From positions 7,840,001 through 7,904,000 of the forward strand of contig NZ_CP069526.1 of assembly GCF_016889705.1 (NCBI RefSeq): a DNA stretch of 64,000 nt. Reading direction: 5' to 3'. Positions 34,476 to 43,582 of the stretch are shown here, piece after piece; the first letter of the stretch is position 1; every line of letters begins with the position of its first letter. The stretch is from Amycolatopsis sp. FDAARGOS 1241. GTDB lineage: Bacteria; Actinomycetota; Actinomycetes; Mycobacteriales; Pseudonocardiaceae. The translations under genes were made by a program, and so were the position numbers. Under the pieces are notes generated by a model. It was not told the DNA's origin. It searched no databases and saw only the letters and a list, made by a program, of their open reading frames with translations.

Positions 34476-34741
34476 CTGCCACGCCGAACCGCAAGCCCCC
34501 CTGCCAGGCGACGCGATCCCCGACACGGCTGACGGCAACCACTCGCAATGCCACGCAGCGCCACCCCCGACACAACTGACGGCAGCCACTCGCGGCGCGA
34601 AGGGCCCCGCCGGACGGCGTTCCCACCGGTGGGCCCGCATCACAACCAGCTCAGCTGGCGGCGCTGCCACGCCGAACCGCAAGCCCCCTGCCAGGCGACG
34701 CAATCCCCGACACGGCTGACGGCGACCACTCGCAATGCCAC
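34476..34741. repeat. Two ~78-bp direct repeats plus a partial third
   Basis: Copy A (34476-34554) and copy B (34664-34741) both run from CTGCCACGCCGAACCGCAAG to CACTCGCAATGCCAC and differ at only a few positions (one C fewer in B, and G/A changes). A partial copy covering CCCCGACACAACTGACGGC to CACTCGCGGCG lies between them at about 34565-34597. Confidence 0.75.
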
Positions 34742-34970
34742 CCAGGAGCCATCCTGGCGTGCCGACCGCGAGTTCACGTGGCGGTGCGTCGCCAGGAGCA
34801 ACGCGGGAGACGTCGTCGGTCCGGGCTCGACCGGTCGGGCGGGCTGGCGCGCCGGCAGATCGCCGTCGCCGAGTTTCGAGGCGGCCGGTCGCGGCGCCGC
34901 CAACCGGCCCTGCCGCCGCATCACGCTGAGTCAGTGGCGCGCACCCGCAGCACAGGAGGCTGACGCGGCC

Positions 34971-35177
34971 ACCGCACGAATCCGAACTAGCCGCCGTCAG
35001 CGGCGCAGTTGCGACGACACTTGCCGGCAGCCGCACGCTGAACTGGCGGCGATTGGTGGCACACCGCGCACCAACAGCGCCGCTATCACCGCACGAAACC
35101 GAACCAGTAGCCGTCCACAGTGCAGTTGCGACGCCGCTCGCTGGCAGCCGCAGGTTGGGTTGGCCGCTGGGCATGGC
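34971..35177. repeat. Diverged ~90-bp direct repeats, 117-bp period
   Basis: Two units start ACCGCACGAA at 34971 and 35088 and share GCAGTTGCGACG and GGCAGCCGCA blocks at matching offsets, ending near GGTGGCAC and GCATGGCGAC. Identity is roughly 70 percent by eye. They probably belong to the same family of intergenic repeats as the preceding pair. Confidence 0.55.
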
Positions 35178-35316
35178 GACGCGATCGCCCGGGCCGCCAG
35201 GAGGTGTAGCCGCAGCACACCAGGCCGGCGGCGGGTCGCGGCGGCTCAGCAGGGCCATGCGGCGACGTCGGCGCCTGGTGTGGTGGCGGGCCGGAGGGCC
35301 GGCCCGCCGGGGGTGA

Positions 35317-35514
35317 TCAGTCGCCGTTCCATTCGCGGTCGGCGGCGTCGGCACGCTTGGTGCGTTCCCGCGCGATCTCGAGGGCACGGCGGGCCGTGGC
35401 CTCGTCCGGGTACGGCCCGAGGAGGTCGATGCTGCGGCTGCGCTGCAGGTGTTCCACCTCGTGGGTGCGGGTGTTGTAGTACCAGCCGGGGTCGGGATTC
35501 GGGTCGTCAGCCAT
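35317..35514 (-). CDS. Small conserved-type protein, 65 residues
   Basis: A 65-residue hydrophilic protein: DPGWYYNTRTHEVEH, then SRSIDLLGPYPDEATARRALEIARERT. The pattern (Trp-Tyr-Tyr-Asn-Thr, then LGPYPDEATARRAL) is that of a small SPOR-like actinobacterial family in which a short beta hairpin is followed by a helix that begins with an alternating Ala/Glu pattern. The function is unknown. ATG at 35514 is used. It lies 24 bp after the end of the giant repeat protein on the same strand and may be the last gene of the secretion operon or an independent unit. Confidence 0.7.
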   Translation of the reverse strand: MADDPNPDPGWYYNTRTHEVEHLQRSRSIDLLGPYPDEATARRALEIARERTKRADAADREWNGD

Positions 35515-35538
35515 GCGTTCAGCCTGTCATCCGGGACG

Positions 35539-38500
35539 TCACTTGCGCCAGCGGAACGGGATCTCGGTCGGCTCGCCCGTGGGGCCGAACTCGCCGCCGC
35601 CTCCGCCGTTGTCGTCGGGGTTGTCCGGGTACTCGTCGAACCATCCGCGGGCAGTCGGTACTCCGCGAGGTGGCGTCGCCTCGTCGTCGGCGTTTCTCCG
35701 GTCGGACAGGCCTAGCGGCACGTCGCGCACCGGCGCGCCCTCCGCCGAGCCGCGCTCCCCCGCCAGCTTCCGCTCCATCGACGACGGCTGCGGCAACGCG
35801 GGCTTCTCCGCCGGCGCCGGCTGCGACTGCGGCACCTCCGGCACCACCGGCACGGAGGGCTCCTTCCCGGGAAACACGGGCGGCGCGGCGCGATACCCGC
35901 GCGCCGTCACGGGCGGCGGCGCGACGGGCCCCGTCTCCTGCCCGGGGAACACCGGCAGCGGCCGCCCGTCCGGCCCCAGCTGCGGCCGGGGCTGCGGCTG
36001 GGGCAACTCGGGCCACCGCGCCTGCACCGGCTGCTCCCACCCCCGCGGCGACAGGACGTCCCCGCCCCGCCCATCTGGCTGCGGCAACGCCGGCTGTGCG
36101 CTGCCTGGCACTGCCCCGTCGGGCACGCCGGGCGGGGGTCCAGCAGGCGCATTGCCGCCGGGCAACGGTCCTGCCGGCGTGGGTCCGCCCGACTGCGGCT
36201 CGCCCGGTGCGGTTTCGCTCGGCGCGGGTCCGCTTGGCGCCGCCGCGCTCGGCCTCGCTTCGTGAGGAATCGCGCCGCCGGGGGCCTGCTCACTCGGCCC
36301 GGACCCACTTGGTGGCCCGCCCGGCGCGACCCCGATTTGCGCGGTCTCGCCCGATACCGCAGCACCAGCCGCCAGTTCGCCAGGTGCGGCCGAGCTCGGC
36401 GCAGAAAGGCCGGGCGCTAACCCGCTTTGCGCGGTCTGGCCCGATACCGCACCAAGCGCCGGCTCGCTCGGCGCAGCCGGACTCGCCGCAGGACCACCAG
36501 GCGCTGGGTCGCTTGGCGCGGTCTCACCCGACACCACACCACCAGCCGCCGACCCGCTCGGCGCGGCCGGACTCGCCGCAGGACCACCGGCCGCGAACCC
36601 GAGTTGCGCGGTCTCGCCCGATACCGCACCAAGCGCCGGCTCGCTCGGCGCAGCCGAACTCGCCGCAGGACCACCAGGCGCTGGATCGCTTGGCGCCGTC
36701 TCACCCGACACCACACCACCAGCCGCCGACCCGCTCGGCGCGGCCGGACTCGCCGCAGGACCACCAGGCGCTGGATCGCTTGGCGCCGTCTCACCCGACA
36801 CCACACCACCAGCCGCCGACCCGCTCGGCGCGGCCGAGCTCGGGGCAGGGCCGCCGGGCGCTGGCTCGCTTGGAGTGGTCTCGGTCGGCGCGGCTCCGCC
36901 GGGCTCGGGCCCACTTGACGGGGCTTCGGGAGGTTCCGTATCGCGTGGTGCGGTCTCGCTTTGTGCCGTCGGGCCGGGCAGCGTTGTGCCGGGGGGGTCG
37001 CTCGAAGCGAGCCCGCTCGGTGGGGGTTCGGATTGCGATTGTCCGGTCGGAGGTGGTCCGGCGAGTGCGGCGCCGCTCGGTGTAGTTGGGTCCGGAGTGG
37101 CGCTGCTTGGTGCAGGATGGCCGGAAGCGGTTTCGCCAGGCTGTGCGTCGGTGTTCTGGACTTTCCGTTGGGGGCCCGGGCTTGGTGCCCCGTTGGGCCG
37201 CTGATCGGTGGACTGAGTGGCGTGCGGGGGCGGAACCGCGGCGGACCGGTCCCCCGCAGCGTCCGACGGCTCAGGACGTGATGACTCTGTCGATGCCTGG
37301 TGGGGCGCCGTTGCTGCGCTGGGCGTGGGCGGTTCGACCGCTGGCTCCGCCGCGGGTGGCTGCGTTGCCGGCTCGGGCTGCGCCGGGGGTTCAGCTGACT
37401 GGTCGGTCGGTGCCGTTTCCGTCTCACCAGCGGGTTGCGGCGGCCGAACCGCGGCCGTCTCGGGAGGCTGATGCGCTGTGCTCTCCTGGCGTTCGGTGGC
37501 GCCAGGCGTTTCCGGCGTCCATCCGGGGGCGGCACGCTCGTTCGCTGAGACGTGTTCCTGCTGCTCAGCCGGTTCTTGCGGCTGCGCCGAGTCGGTGGCT
37601 TCGCTGGGGTGCGGGACCGGGGCGGGTCGCTGGTTCGCGTGCGGATCGGCCGAGCCGACCGGTTTCTGAGGTGGCGCCGGTGGGGTGGTCTGTTGCTGGA
37701 CCGGTGGGGAAAGTTGCGGTGATTCGCCGGGCGGAAGCTCCTCGGCCGCCGGCGCGGAGAGCGCATCGACGTGCCGGGCCTCCTCCTCGCCGGCGCGCAG
37801 AAGCGCCCGCTCGGACTGTGGCTGGTTCGCCTCGGCCTGTCCGGGCGCTGGGCGCTGATCACTTTCGGACGCGTCGGCCTCTGTCAGGTCCTGCGCGTCC
37901 GATGGCGCAGCGGCCTGCTGCTCGCCGCGGACCTCGTCAGCGGCTGGTTGCGCGTCGGTGGAGGGCGGCTGAGGCGCAGACTGCTGTTGCCCAGCTGCCG
38001 CAGGCTGTTGGGCAACCGGCGGCACGCCCGCGAACGGTTCCGCCGAGCCGACCGGAGATGTCTGATGGTGCACATGGTCCACCGGTGCGGCGGTTCGGCT
38101 GGGATCGGCGACGAAGGTGCTACTCGCCGGGGGTGGCTGAGGCCCGGTCACCGCGGACGGCGGCGTGACCTCGGGAGGGTCGACCAGCTCCGGCACCAGA
38201 GGCTCGGCCGGCAGGAGCGGTGCCGGCTGCGTGACTGGCGCCCGGTAAGCACTCTCAGGTGGCAGTACGCCCGGCTCGGGCGTCTGGGCGATCGGCGGCC
38301 GGCCGGCGGGTGGAGTGATCGGCCCGGGCATCGGCGGAGTGGGAGGTGCCGAAGTCCACCGGTGGTGCGAGGTCACCGGCATCTGGGCCGGGACAGGCGG
38401 GACAGCCGGATTCCCCGGAACAGGACCATGCGCCACGGGGTCGGCATGCGGAGTTGGCATGGCCGCGAGGGCTGGGCCGGGCGGAGCCGGGTGCCAGCCC

Positions 38501-39774
38501 GTTGGTTCGACAACCGGTGCGGATGTGGTCCGCCCGGATTCAGCCGCCGGAGGGTGCTGCCCCGGCACCGCCTGAGCCGCCTGCCAGTTCGCCGACTCAG
38601 GTGACGGCGACCCGGCGGGAGGCGGCTGCCACCCCGCCGGTGCGGGGGCCGACGGCCCAGGATGAGCCGACTGCCAACCCGTGCCCCCAGGACCCGAGGG
38701 AGCAACAGCACCCGGCTGCCAACCGCCCGGCTCAGAATCCGGCTCAGCACCAGAAGCCGCCTGCCAAGTCGCCGATTCAGCAGCCGCCGGACCAACAGAA
38801 CCAGCACCACCCGGCTGCCAACCACCCGACTCAGAACCCGACGGAGCACCAGAAGCCGCCTGCCAGCTCACCGATTCAGCAGCCGCCGGACCAACAGAAC
38901 CAGCACCACCCGACTGCCAACCACCCGACTCAGAACCCGACGGAGCACCAGAAGCCGCCTGCCAGCTCACCGATTCAGCACCCACCGGACCAGCACCCGG
39001 CTGCCAGCCGCCCGGCTCAGAACCAGCACCACCCGGCTGCCGACCATCCGGCTCAAATCCCGGCTGGGCAACAGCAGGCGCCTGCCAACCGCCCGACTCA
39101 GTACCAGCCGGGCCGGCAGCACCCGGTTGCCACGATGCCTGCTCAGGAGCACGGCCCTGCGACTCGGGAGCGCCGCCGTCGAACGCGGCCTCCGCGGTGT
39201 CCGGTGGGGGGACGGTGCGCCAGACCGGCGCGGGACCGATGTTCATGGGTGCCGGGGCCTGCAGCGGCTGGGCGGGGACGGGTGCGGGTGGGCGCGGTTT
39301 GGGCTTAGGGATCGGATCCAGGCACGACACGAGCACGGTCGTGTTCAGGGGGTCTTCGACCTTCCGCCCGCTGCGTTCGCGGTAGATCATCTCGCCGTCG
39401 GTGTCGATTTCGACGAGGTAGCCGGCTTCGGCGAGTTGTTCTTCGTCCAGGTCGACGAGTTTTTCGTAGCGCGAGGGGACGACTCGGTAGATCGGCCAGG
39501 CGAGCTGGGCGTGCTCCGCGTGGAACTGGGCGAGCAGAGCGGCCATCTGTTGCTGCCACGGCAGCGACATCCCTTCGGCCAGGGAACGCGGCAGCACGAC
39601 GTAACCGGCGTCCACGCCGGGCCAGCCGTGGGCCAGGTGGTCGGCCAGGGGTGTGCTGGAAGCGGGGTGCGCGGCCTGCCGCGGCGGCTGAGGCGCGCCG
39701 AACAGCGTCCGCGGGTCCTGGGGCTCGCCCTGGGGCTTGCCGCGTTTGCCGAATTTCCGTGCCACGTGTGTCAT
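35539..39774 (-). CDS. Giant mostly disordered repeat protein at the end of the T4SS-like operon
   Basis: About 1,411 residues. A globular N-terminal region (~30-165) has no family I recognise: [69 protein letters not shown]. The rest is Pro/Ala/Gly/Ser-rich and lacks hydrophobic core. Residues ~200-420 carry 33-residue units with a Trp every 15-18 residues ([18 protein letters not shown]); residues ~970-1110 carry ~30-residue units such as [16 protein letters not shown] basic/charged C-terminus ([23 protein letters not shown]) closes it. No signal peptide or membrane helix is visible. ATG at 39774 overlaps its GAGG; GTG at 39765 is better spaced. It follows the hydrolase gene by 135 bp. A structural or scaffold role for the secretion machine is a guess. 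Confidence 0.8.
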   Translation of the reverse strand: MTHVARKFGKRGKPQGEPQDPRTLFGAPQPPRQAAHPASSTPLADHLAHGWPGVDAGYVVLPRSLAEGMSLPWQQQMAALLAQFHAEHAQLAWPIYRVVPSRYEKLVDLDEEQLAEAGYLVEIDTDGEMIYRERSGRKVEDPLNTTVLVSCLDPIPKPKPRPPAPVPAQPLQAPAPMNIGPAPVWRTVPPPDTAEAAFDGGAPESQGRAPEQASWQPGAAGPAGTESGGWQAPAVAQPGFEPDGRQPGGAGSEPGGWQPGAGPVGAESVSWQAASGAPSGSESGGWQSGGAGSVGPAAAESVSWQAASGAPSGSESGGWQPGGAGSVGPAAAESATWQAASGAEPDSEPGGWQPGAVAPSGPGGTGWQSAHPGPSAPAPAGWQPPPAGSPSPESANWQAAQAVPGQHPPAAESGRTTSAPVVEPTGWHPAPPGPALAAMPTPHADPVAHGPVPGNPAVPPVPAQMPVTSHHRWTSAPPTPPMPGPITPPAGRPPIAQTPEPGVLPPESAYRAPVTQPAPLLPAEPLVPELVDPPEVTPPSAVTGPQPPPASSTFVADPSRTAAPVDHVHHQTSPVGSAEPFAGVPPVAQQPAAAGQQQSAPQPPSTDAQPAADEVRGEQQAAAPSDAQDLTEADASESDQRPAPGQAEANQPQSERALLRAGEEEARHVDALSAPAAEELPPGESPQLSPPVQQQTTPPAPPQKPVGSADPHANQRPAPVPHPSEATDSAQPQEPAEQQEHVSANERAAPGWTPETPGATERQESTAHQPPETAAVRPPQPAGETETAPTDQSAEPPAQPEPATQPPAAEPAVEPPTPSAATAPHQASTESSRPEPSDAAGDRSAAVPPPHATQSTDQRPNGAPSPGPQRKVQNTDAQPGETASGHPAPSSATPDPTTPSGAALAGPPPTGQSQSEPPPSGLASSDPPGTTLPGPTAQSETAPRDTEPPEAPSSGPEPGGAAPTETTPSEPAPGGPAPSSAAPSGSAAGGVVSGETAPSDPAPGGPAASPAAPSGSAAGGVVSGETAPSDPAPGGPAASSAAPSEPALGAVSGETAQLGFAAGGPAASPAAPSGSAAGGVVSGETAPSDPAPGGPAASPAAPSEPALGAVSGQTAQSGLAPGLSAPSSAAPGELAAGAAVSGETAQIGVAPGGPPSGSGPSEQAPGGAIPHEARPSAAAPSGPAPSETAPGEPQSGGPTPAGPLPGGNAPAGPPPGVPDGAVPGSAQPALPQPDGRGGDVLSPRGWEQPVQARWPELPQPQPRPQLGPDGRPLPVFPGQETGPVAPPPVTARGYRAAPPVFPGKEPSVPVVPEVPQSQPAPAEKPALPQPSSMERKLAGERGSAEGAPVRDVPLGLSDRRNADDEATPPRGVPTARGWFDEYPDNPDDNGGGGGEFGPTGEPTEIPFRWRK

Positions 39775-39909
39775 CCTCTGCCAGCGCGCGGCCGCGTGCT
39801 CGTGGACAGGCCGCGACTTCGGGTGAATCCGCCGCGCCACCAGGTAAACGGCGGCGCCATACCGGTCACCCCGGTCCGTGTCAAGAGCCGGTGACTCCCG
39901 AACTCCATG

Positions 39910-40908
39910 CTAGACGCCGGGACGCACCGCCTGCGGTACCACTTCCGCCTCGTCGAAGGAGAACGGGCGCACGTGCACGGGCACGCCCGTCTGCTGGGCC
40001 TCGACGATCTTGCCGTCGCCCAGGTACATCGCGACGTGGTGGATCGTCGACGGGTCGGCCGGGTCCGTGGCGAGGAAGATCAGGTCACCGGGCTGGGCGT
40101 CGCGCACCGGGAGCATCGCGCCGGCCTTGTACTGGTCCTGGGAGACACGCGGCAGGATCACGCCGGCCGACTCGTACGCGCGCAACATGAGCCCGGAACA
40201 GTCGTACGCGTTGGGACCGGTCGCTCCCCACACGTACGGCTTGCCCAGCTCCCCCAGCGCGAACTTGATGGCCTGCGCCGCCGCCTGGCTCGGCGGTAGC
40301 GCCGCGCCCAGGCCCTCGCCGCAGCCGGACGCGTTGACGACCTGGCCCAGGTTCTCGACCAGCACCGAAGCCATCGCTTCCCAGCGGTGGTAGCGATCGG
40401 GGAAACCGGAGCGCTCGACGGCCTGCGCGGCGTCACCCGGACGTTCGTTCTGCCAGCCGGGGACGGCGAGCAGCACGTCGTAGAACTTGTTGATCGCGTA
40501 GTTCGGGTCGGTGACCTGCGCGGCGCTGCCCCAGTTCATCGACGGGCGCATCTGGAAGATGCCGAGCGAGTCGCGGTCGCCGTAGTCGAGGTTGTGCAGG
40601 CCCGATTCCGTCATCCCGGCCTGGATCGCCACCTGCCACGCGCGCGGCGAGAGGCTGCGCTGCTTGCCGATGGCGATGATGAGCGAGACGATGCCGCGCT
40701 GCTCGTCGTCGAGGTTGCCTGCCTGGGCCGCGCCCTGCTGGGGCCGGCCTGGCTGAGTGGGGCCGATCGCGGCATCGCACGACGTGTTGAGGATCCCGCC
40801 CGCCGCGGCTTCTTGCTGGTCTACCACCACTTTCGTCACGGTGCTGGCGGTGAGCACCGTGGCGAAGACGGCGGCGACGATCACCGTCACGAGGATCGCG
40901 ATCTTCAC
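39910..40908 (-). CDS. Two-domain peptidoglycan hydrolase (lytic transglycosylase-like + NlpC/P60)
   Basis: A 332-residue membrane-anchored wall hydrolase. An N-terminal helix (residues ~3-25, ILVTVIVAAVFATVL) anchors it. A goose-lysozyme/SLT-like domain (~65-165) has the probable catalytic Glu101 in AGMTESGLHNLDYGDRDSLGIFQ. A C-terminal NlpC/P60 domain has YVWGATGPNAYDCSG (Cys237) and TIHHVAMYLGDG (His290/291). This arrangement is that of CwlT/TcpG, the hydrolases which open the wall for Gram-positive conjugative secretion systems. GTG at 40908 lies four bases after the stop of the VirB8-like gene, so the two are coupled. Confidence 0.92.
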   Translation of the reverse strand: MKIAILVTVIVAAVFATVLTASTVTKVVVDQQEAAAGGILNTSCDAAIGPTQPGRPQQGAAQAGNLDDEQRGIVSLIIAIGKQRSLSPRAWQVAIQAGMTESGLHNLDYGDRDSLGIFQMRPSMNWGSAAQVTDPNYAINKFYDVLLAVPGWQNERPGDAAQAVERSGFPDRYHRWEAMASVLVENLGQVVNASGCGEGLGAALPPSQAAAQAIKFALGELGKPYVWGATGPNAYDCSGLMLRAYESAGVILPRVSQDQYKAGAMLPVRDAQPGDLIFLATDPADPSTIHHVAMYLGDGKIVEAQQTGVPVHVRPFSFDEAEVVPQAVRPGV

Positions 40909-40912
40909 CGGT

Positions 40913-41512
40913 TCAGCTCGCCTGGTCGTAATCCGAAACCCGCCACCCCGCACCGGTGTTGACCACGGTGATGGACAGCTTCGGACCGTCTGTGGGGACG
41001 ATGACCTTGACGGAGCTGGTGAACGAGGACTGGACGGTGGGTTCGCCGGTCACACGCGTGGCCGGGATGTTCGCAGGGTCCACAGTGGACATCACGGGGA
41101 GGAATTCGTCGGTGGTCAGCGCGCGCATGCCGTTGAGCCAGTCGGCGTTGCTGATGCCCGCCGGGTGGTTGACCCACGCGGTGGCCCACTGCTTGGCGAC
41201 GTTGACGGCCTCGGGGCTCGGCGGCGCGGACGTCGGGGTGAGCAGCGGGCTCGACAGCCGCGTCGGCAGGGTTTCGGTGCTCGGCACGGGGGCCGCGACG
41301 CCGGTCGTCGGCGCCGCGGACGAGGTGGCCGCCGGCGCGCCGGGCGTCGCCGTGGCCGGTTTGCCCATCACCTTCGGCAGCACGATACCGAGCGCCGTGA
41401 CCAGAATCGCCAGGAAGACGATCGTCCCGGCGAGGTGGCGGGGCGACCGGAGCGGAAATCCCCACAGGCGGCGGTAGACCGCGGCCCGGCCGCGGTTGGT
41501 GCGGATCGGCAT
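40913..41512 (-). CDS. VirB8/TcpC-like single-pass membrane protein
   Basis: A 199-residue protein with a basic N-terminus, one membrane helix (HLAGTIVFLAILVTALGIVL, residues ~26-45), a Thr/Pro/Ala-rich linker (~50-100) and a compact outer domain (~100-199, VNVAKQWATAWVNHPAGISNADWLNGM, and beta strands to the end VNTGAGWRVSDYD). This is the layout of TcpC/VirB8 components, whose NTF2-like domain lies outside the membrane and joins the channel. Sequence similarity is weak, so the assignment depends mainly on context between the hydrolase and the VirB6-like gene. ATG at 41512 is only three bases after the previous gene's stop. Confidence 0.75.
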   Translation of the reverse strand: MPIRTNRGRAAVYRRLWGFPLRSPRHLAGTIVFLAILVTALGIVLPKVMGKPATATPGAPAATSSAAPTTGVAAPVPSTETLPTRLSSPLLTPTSAPPSPEAVNVAKQWATAWVNHPAGISNADWLNGMRALTTDEFLPVMSTVDPANIPATRVTGEPTVQSSFTSSVKVIVPTDGPKLSITVVNTGAGWRVSDYDQAS

Positions 41513-41515
41513 CCG

Positions 41516-43582
41516 TCACCGCCCCATGACCTGGTCGGTGTCGCGCACCTCGATGCCGCGCGAAGGCCGGTACAGCACGAAAACGGGCTTGCCCGCCACC
41601 ACCTCGGGGTCCACCCGGCGCGGCTGCGCGCGGATCCCCGGTGGGGTGTAGACGCCTGCTTGGTCCGGAGTGGACTCCGGGTAGTCGCGTTCGGACGAAC
41701 TCATCCGCGACGGGATCACCACCGGTTCCGGTTCGTCGCTCCAGCGCCGGTCGGCCACCGGAGACGTGTCGACGCGCCGGCTCTCCTGCGACGGCACGCG
41801 CCGGCCGCCGATGACGTAGTCGCCGGGCTCCCCCGTCACCGGGTTGTACTGCCCGAACGCCGGCGAACCGCGGCCGCCCGCGGGCAGCGCGGCCTGCGGG
41901 CCGCTCGAGCCGACCGCGCCCGGCCACGGCGCACCCGACCACGCGGCGGCGGGCCGGGCCGACCGGGACCCGTTGTCGAGGCGCTGCGCGCTGGCGAAGA
42001 CCGCGGCCTCCGGCCGGTAGCGCCCGCCGCCGACGGTGGCGCCCATGGGGCCCCGGGCTTCGCCTTCGATTTCGTCGCTGTCGCGGACGTTCTGCCAGAA
42101 CTCGTCCTGCGGCGTCGGCCCGGCCTTCTTGCGGAAACGCGAGAAGAGCCCCGCACTCGGCCCCGGCACGGCGGCGCCGACCATGCTCACGGACATCTCG
42201 ACCATTTGCCACAGCCGCCGTACGGGACGTCCGACGAGGAACAGCAACACCGTGATCAGGCCGGCGAGGACCATCTGCGTGAGCAGGTTGAGCGAGTTGC
42301 CGGCGTCGAAGATGGCCTGCAGCAGCAGCGCGTGCACACCCGCCAGCACCGAAAGCACGACCAGGTTGAACGCGATCCCGCCGGCGACCTTCAGCACGCG
42401 GCGCAGGATGTCCGGGTGCAGCAGCGCGACGAGCCCGATCAACGGCGCCGTGAGGGTGAACAGGCGGATCAGCACCTGCGCGAGCAGCACGGAGGCCTTG
42501 GCGAGGAGCTGGAAGAGGGAGTAGACCACGCTCTGGCCCAGCGCGAGGAAACCAGCGCCGGTGCGCCCGCCGGACTCGCCGGTGAAGTAGCCGGTGGCGG
42601 GGCCGAGCTTGGTGGAGATGTCCTTGAAGGCCGCTTTCTTGGCGTCGACGACGTTCTGCTTGCCGTCGTCGCCGTTCACGAGCTGGTCGCGGGTGAACGC
42701 CTGCGCGTCGAGCAGCGGTTTGCCGAACTGGTCGGCCTGCGGCGCCGTGGGCGAGCCGAACTCACCGCGCAGCCAGTTGTCGTAGACGATCTGCGTATGC
42801 AGGTTCGTCGGCAGGATGTCGCGCACGATCCGGTCGGAGGACTCGTCGACGAAGCCCGCTTGGATGTTCGTGGTGGTCTGCACGATCGCTTTGTCGATCG
42901 GATCGAAGTACCGCAGCATCGCCAGTGACGAGGCCGCCAGCCACACCCCCGCCAGCGCGTACAGCGCCCGTTTGCTGACCCCGGCGAGATCACCGCGCCA
43001 GATGTTGCGGAACAGCATGATCGACATGATCAGCGCGACCAGGCCGAACAGCTGCGCGTAGATGTTGTTGTAGACCTTCTCCGCGCCCGACTTCACCGCG
43101 TTGTAGATCGGGTTCAGCAGCCCGCCCTCGAGCACGGTGTAGTGCAGCGAGTTCGTGGCGCCGACGATGTTCTTGCCGATGTTGAACAGCTGGTTGCCGG
43201 CCCACGTGTCGATGGTGGAGCTGGGCGAGGCGATGGCGGACAGCGCCGTGCAGTTGGTCTGGTAGGTGTTCCAGACCATGCCCGCGTAGTCGTAGTCGAT
43301 GTACGCGCTACCCGGCTCGCCGTGGCCCTCCGGCGGGTCGATCGCGCCGACCATCCCGGCGCCGGGACGCTCGGGGTTCGGGGATTCACCACACGCCGCG
43401 GCGTTGGCCGACGGCGCCATGATCACCGTCTGCAGGCCGAGGATCGTGATGACGGCCACCATGGCAGCGCGCCGGCTCGGCCGGCGCGCGCCCGGTTTGG
43501 GCCCCTCCTTGATCCGCCGCTTGAGCGCGTGCCAGCCGGCGGCGATCGACAGGACGAACGCCAGCGTCCAGACCGTGTTCAC
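41516..43582 (-). CDS. VirB6/TrbL-like polytopic membrane protein
   Basis: A 688-residue membrane protein. The N-terminus has a first helix (VWTLAFVLSIAAGWHAL), a basic loop and a second hydrophobic segment ending SANAAAC, possibly cleaved. An outer region with few cysteines follows, then about six helices between residues ~190 and 480 (IYAQLFGLVALIMSIML, LYALAGVWLAASSLAML, LLAKASVLLAQVLIRLF, LIGLVALLHPDIL, NLVVLSVLAGVHALLLQ, MVLAGLITVLLFLVG). A long hydrophilic C-terminal tail (~490-688) rich in Gly/Arg/Pro ends the protein. VirB6/TrbL proteins form the inner-membrane pore of type IV secretion systems. GTG at 43582 overlaps the ATPase gene's stop (GTGA). Confidence 0.82.
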   Translation of the reverse strand: MNTVWTLAFVLSIAAGWHALKRRIKEGPKPGARRPSRRAAMVAVITILGLQTVIMAPSANAAACGESPNPERPGAGMVGAIDPPEGHGEPGSAYIDYDYAGMVWNTYQTNCTALSAIASPSSTIDTWAGNQLFNIGKNIVGATNSLHYTVLEGGLLNPIYNAVKSGAEKVYNNIYAQLFGLVALIMSIMLFRNIWRGDLAGVSKRALYALAGVWLAASSLAMLRYFDPIDKAIVQTTTNIQAGFVDESSDRIVRDILPTNLHTQIVYDNWLRGEFGSPTAPQADQFGKPLLDAQAFTRDQLVNGDDGKQNVVDAKKAAFKDISTKLGPATGYFTGESGGRTGAGFLALGQSVVYSLFQLLAKASVLLAQVLIRLFTLTAPLIGLVALLHPDILRRVLKVAGGIAFNLVVLSVLAGVHALLLQAIFDAGNSLNLLTQMVLAGLITVLLFLVGRPVRRLWQMVEMSVSMVGAAVPGPSAGLFSRFRKKAGPTPQDEFWQNVRDSDEIEGEARGPMGATVGGGRYRPEAAVFASAQRLDNGSRSARPAAAWSGAPWPGAVGSSGPQAALPAGGRGSPAFGQYNPVTGEPGDYVIGGRRVPSQESRRVDTSPVADRRWSDEPEPVVIPSRMSSSERDYPESTPDQAGVYTPPGIRAQPRRVDPEVVAGKPVFVLYRPSRGIEVRDTDQVMGR

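Larger units (their letters stand above)
34209..35316. other. 1.1-kb gene-free region with degenerate repeats
   Basis: No credible gene lies here; frames that stay open do so in several phases because of GC bias and have no protein-like periodicity. The region contains a 12-bp perfect hairpin (34339-34368), two ~78-bp direct repeats, a third partial copy and a pair of more diverged ~90-bp repeats. It looks like intergenic repeat clutter or a decayed gene between convergent transcription units. Confidence 0.6.

Noticed and set aside
34548..37085. 845-codon plus-strand gene
   Set aside because: It is antisense to the repeat protein and the gene-free region, has no conserved domain and is explained by GC bias and repeats; similar frames on the plus strand up to 39894 are rejected for the same reason.
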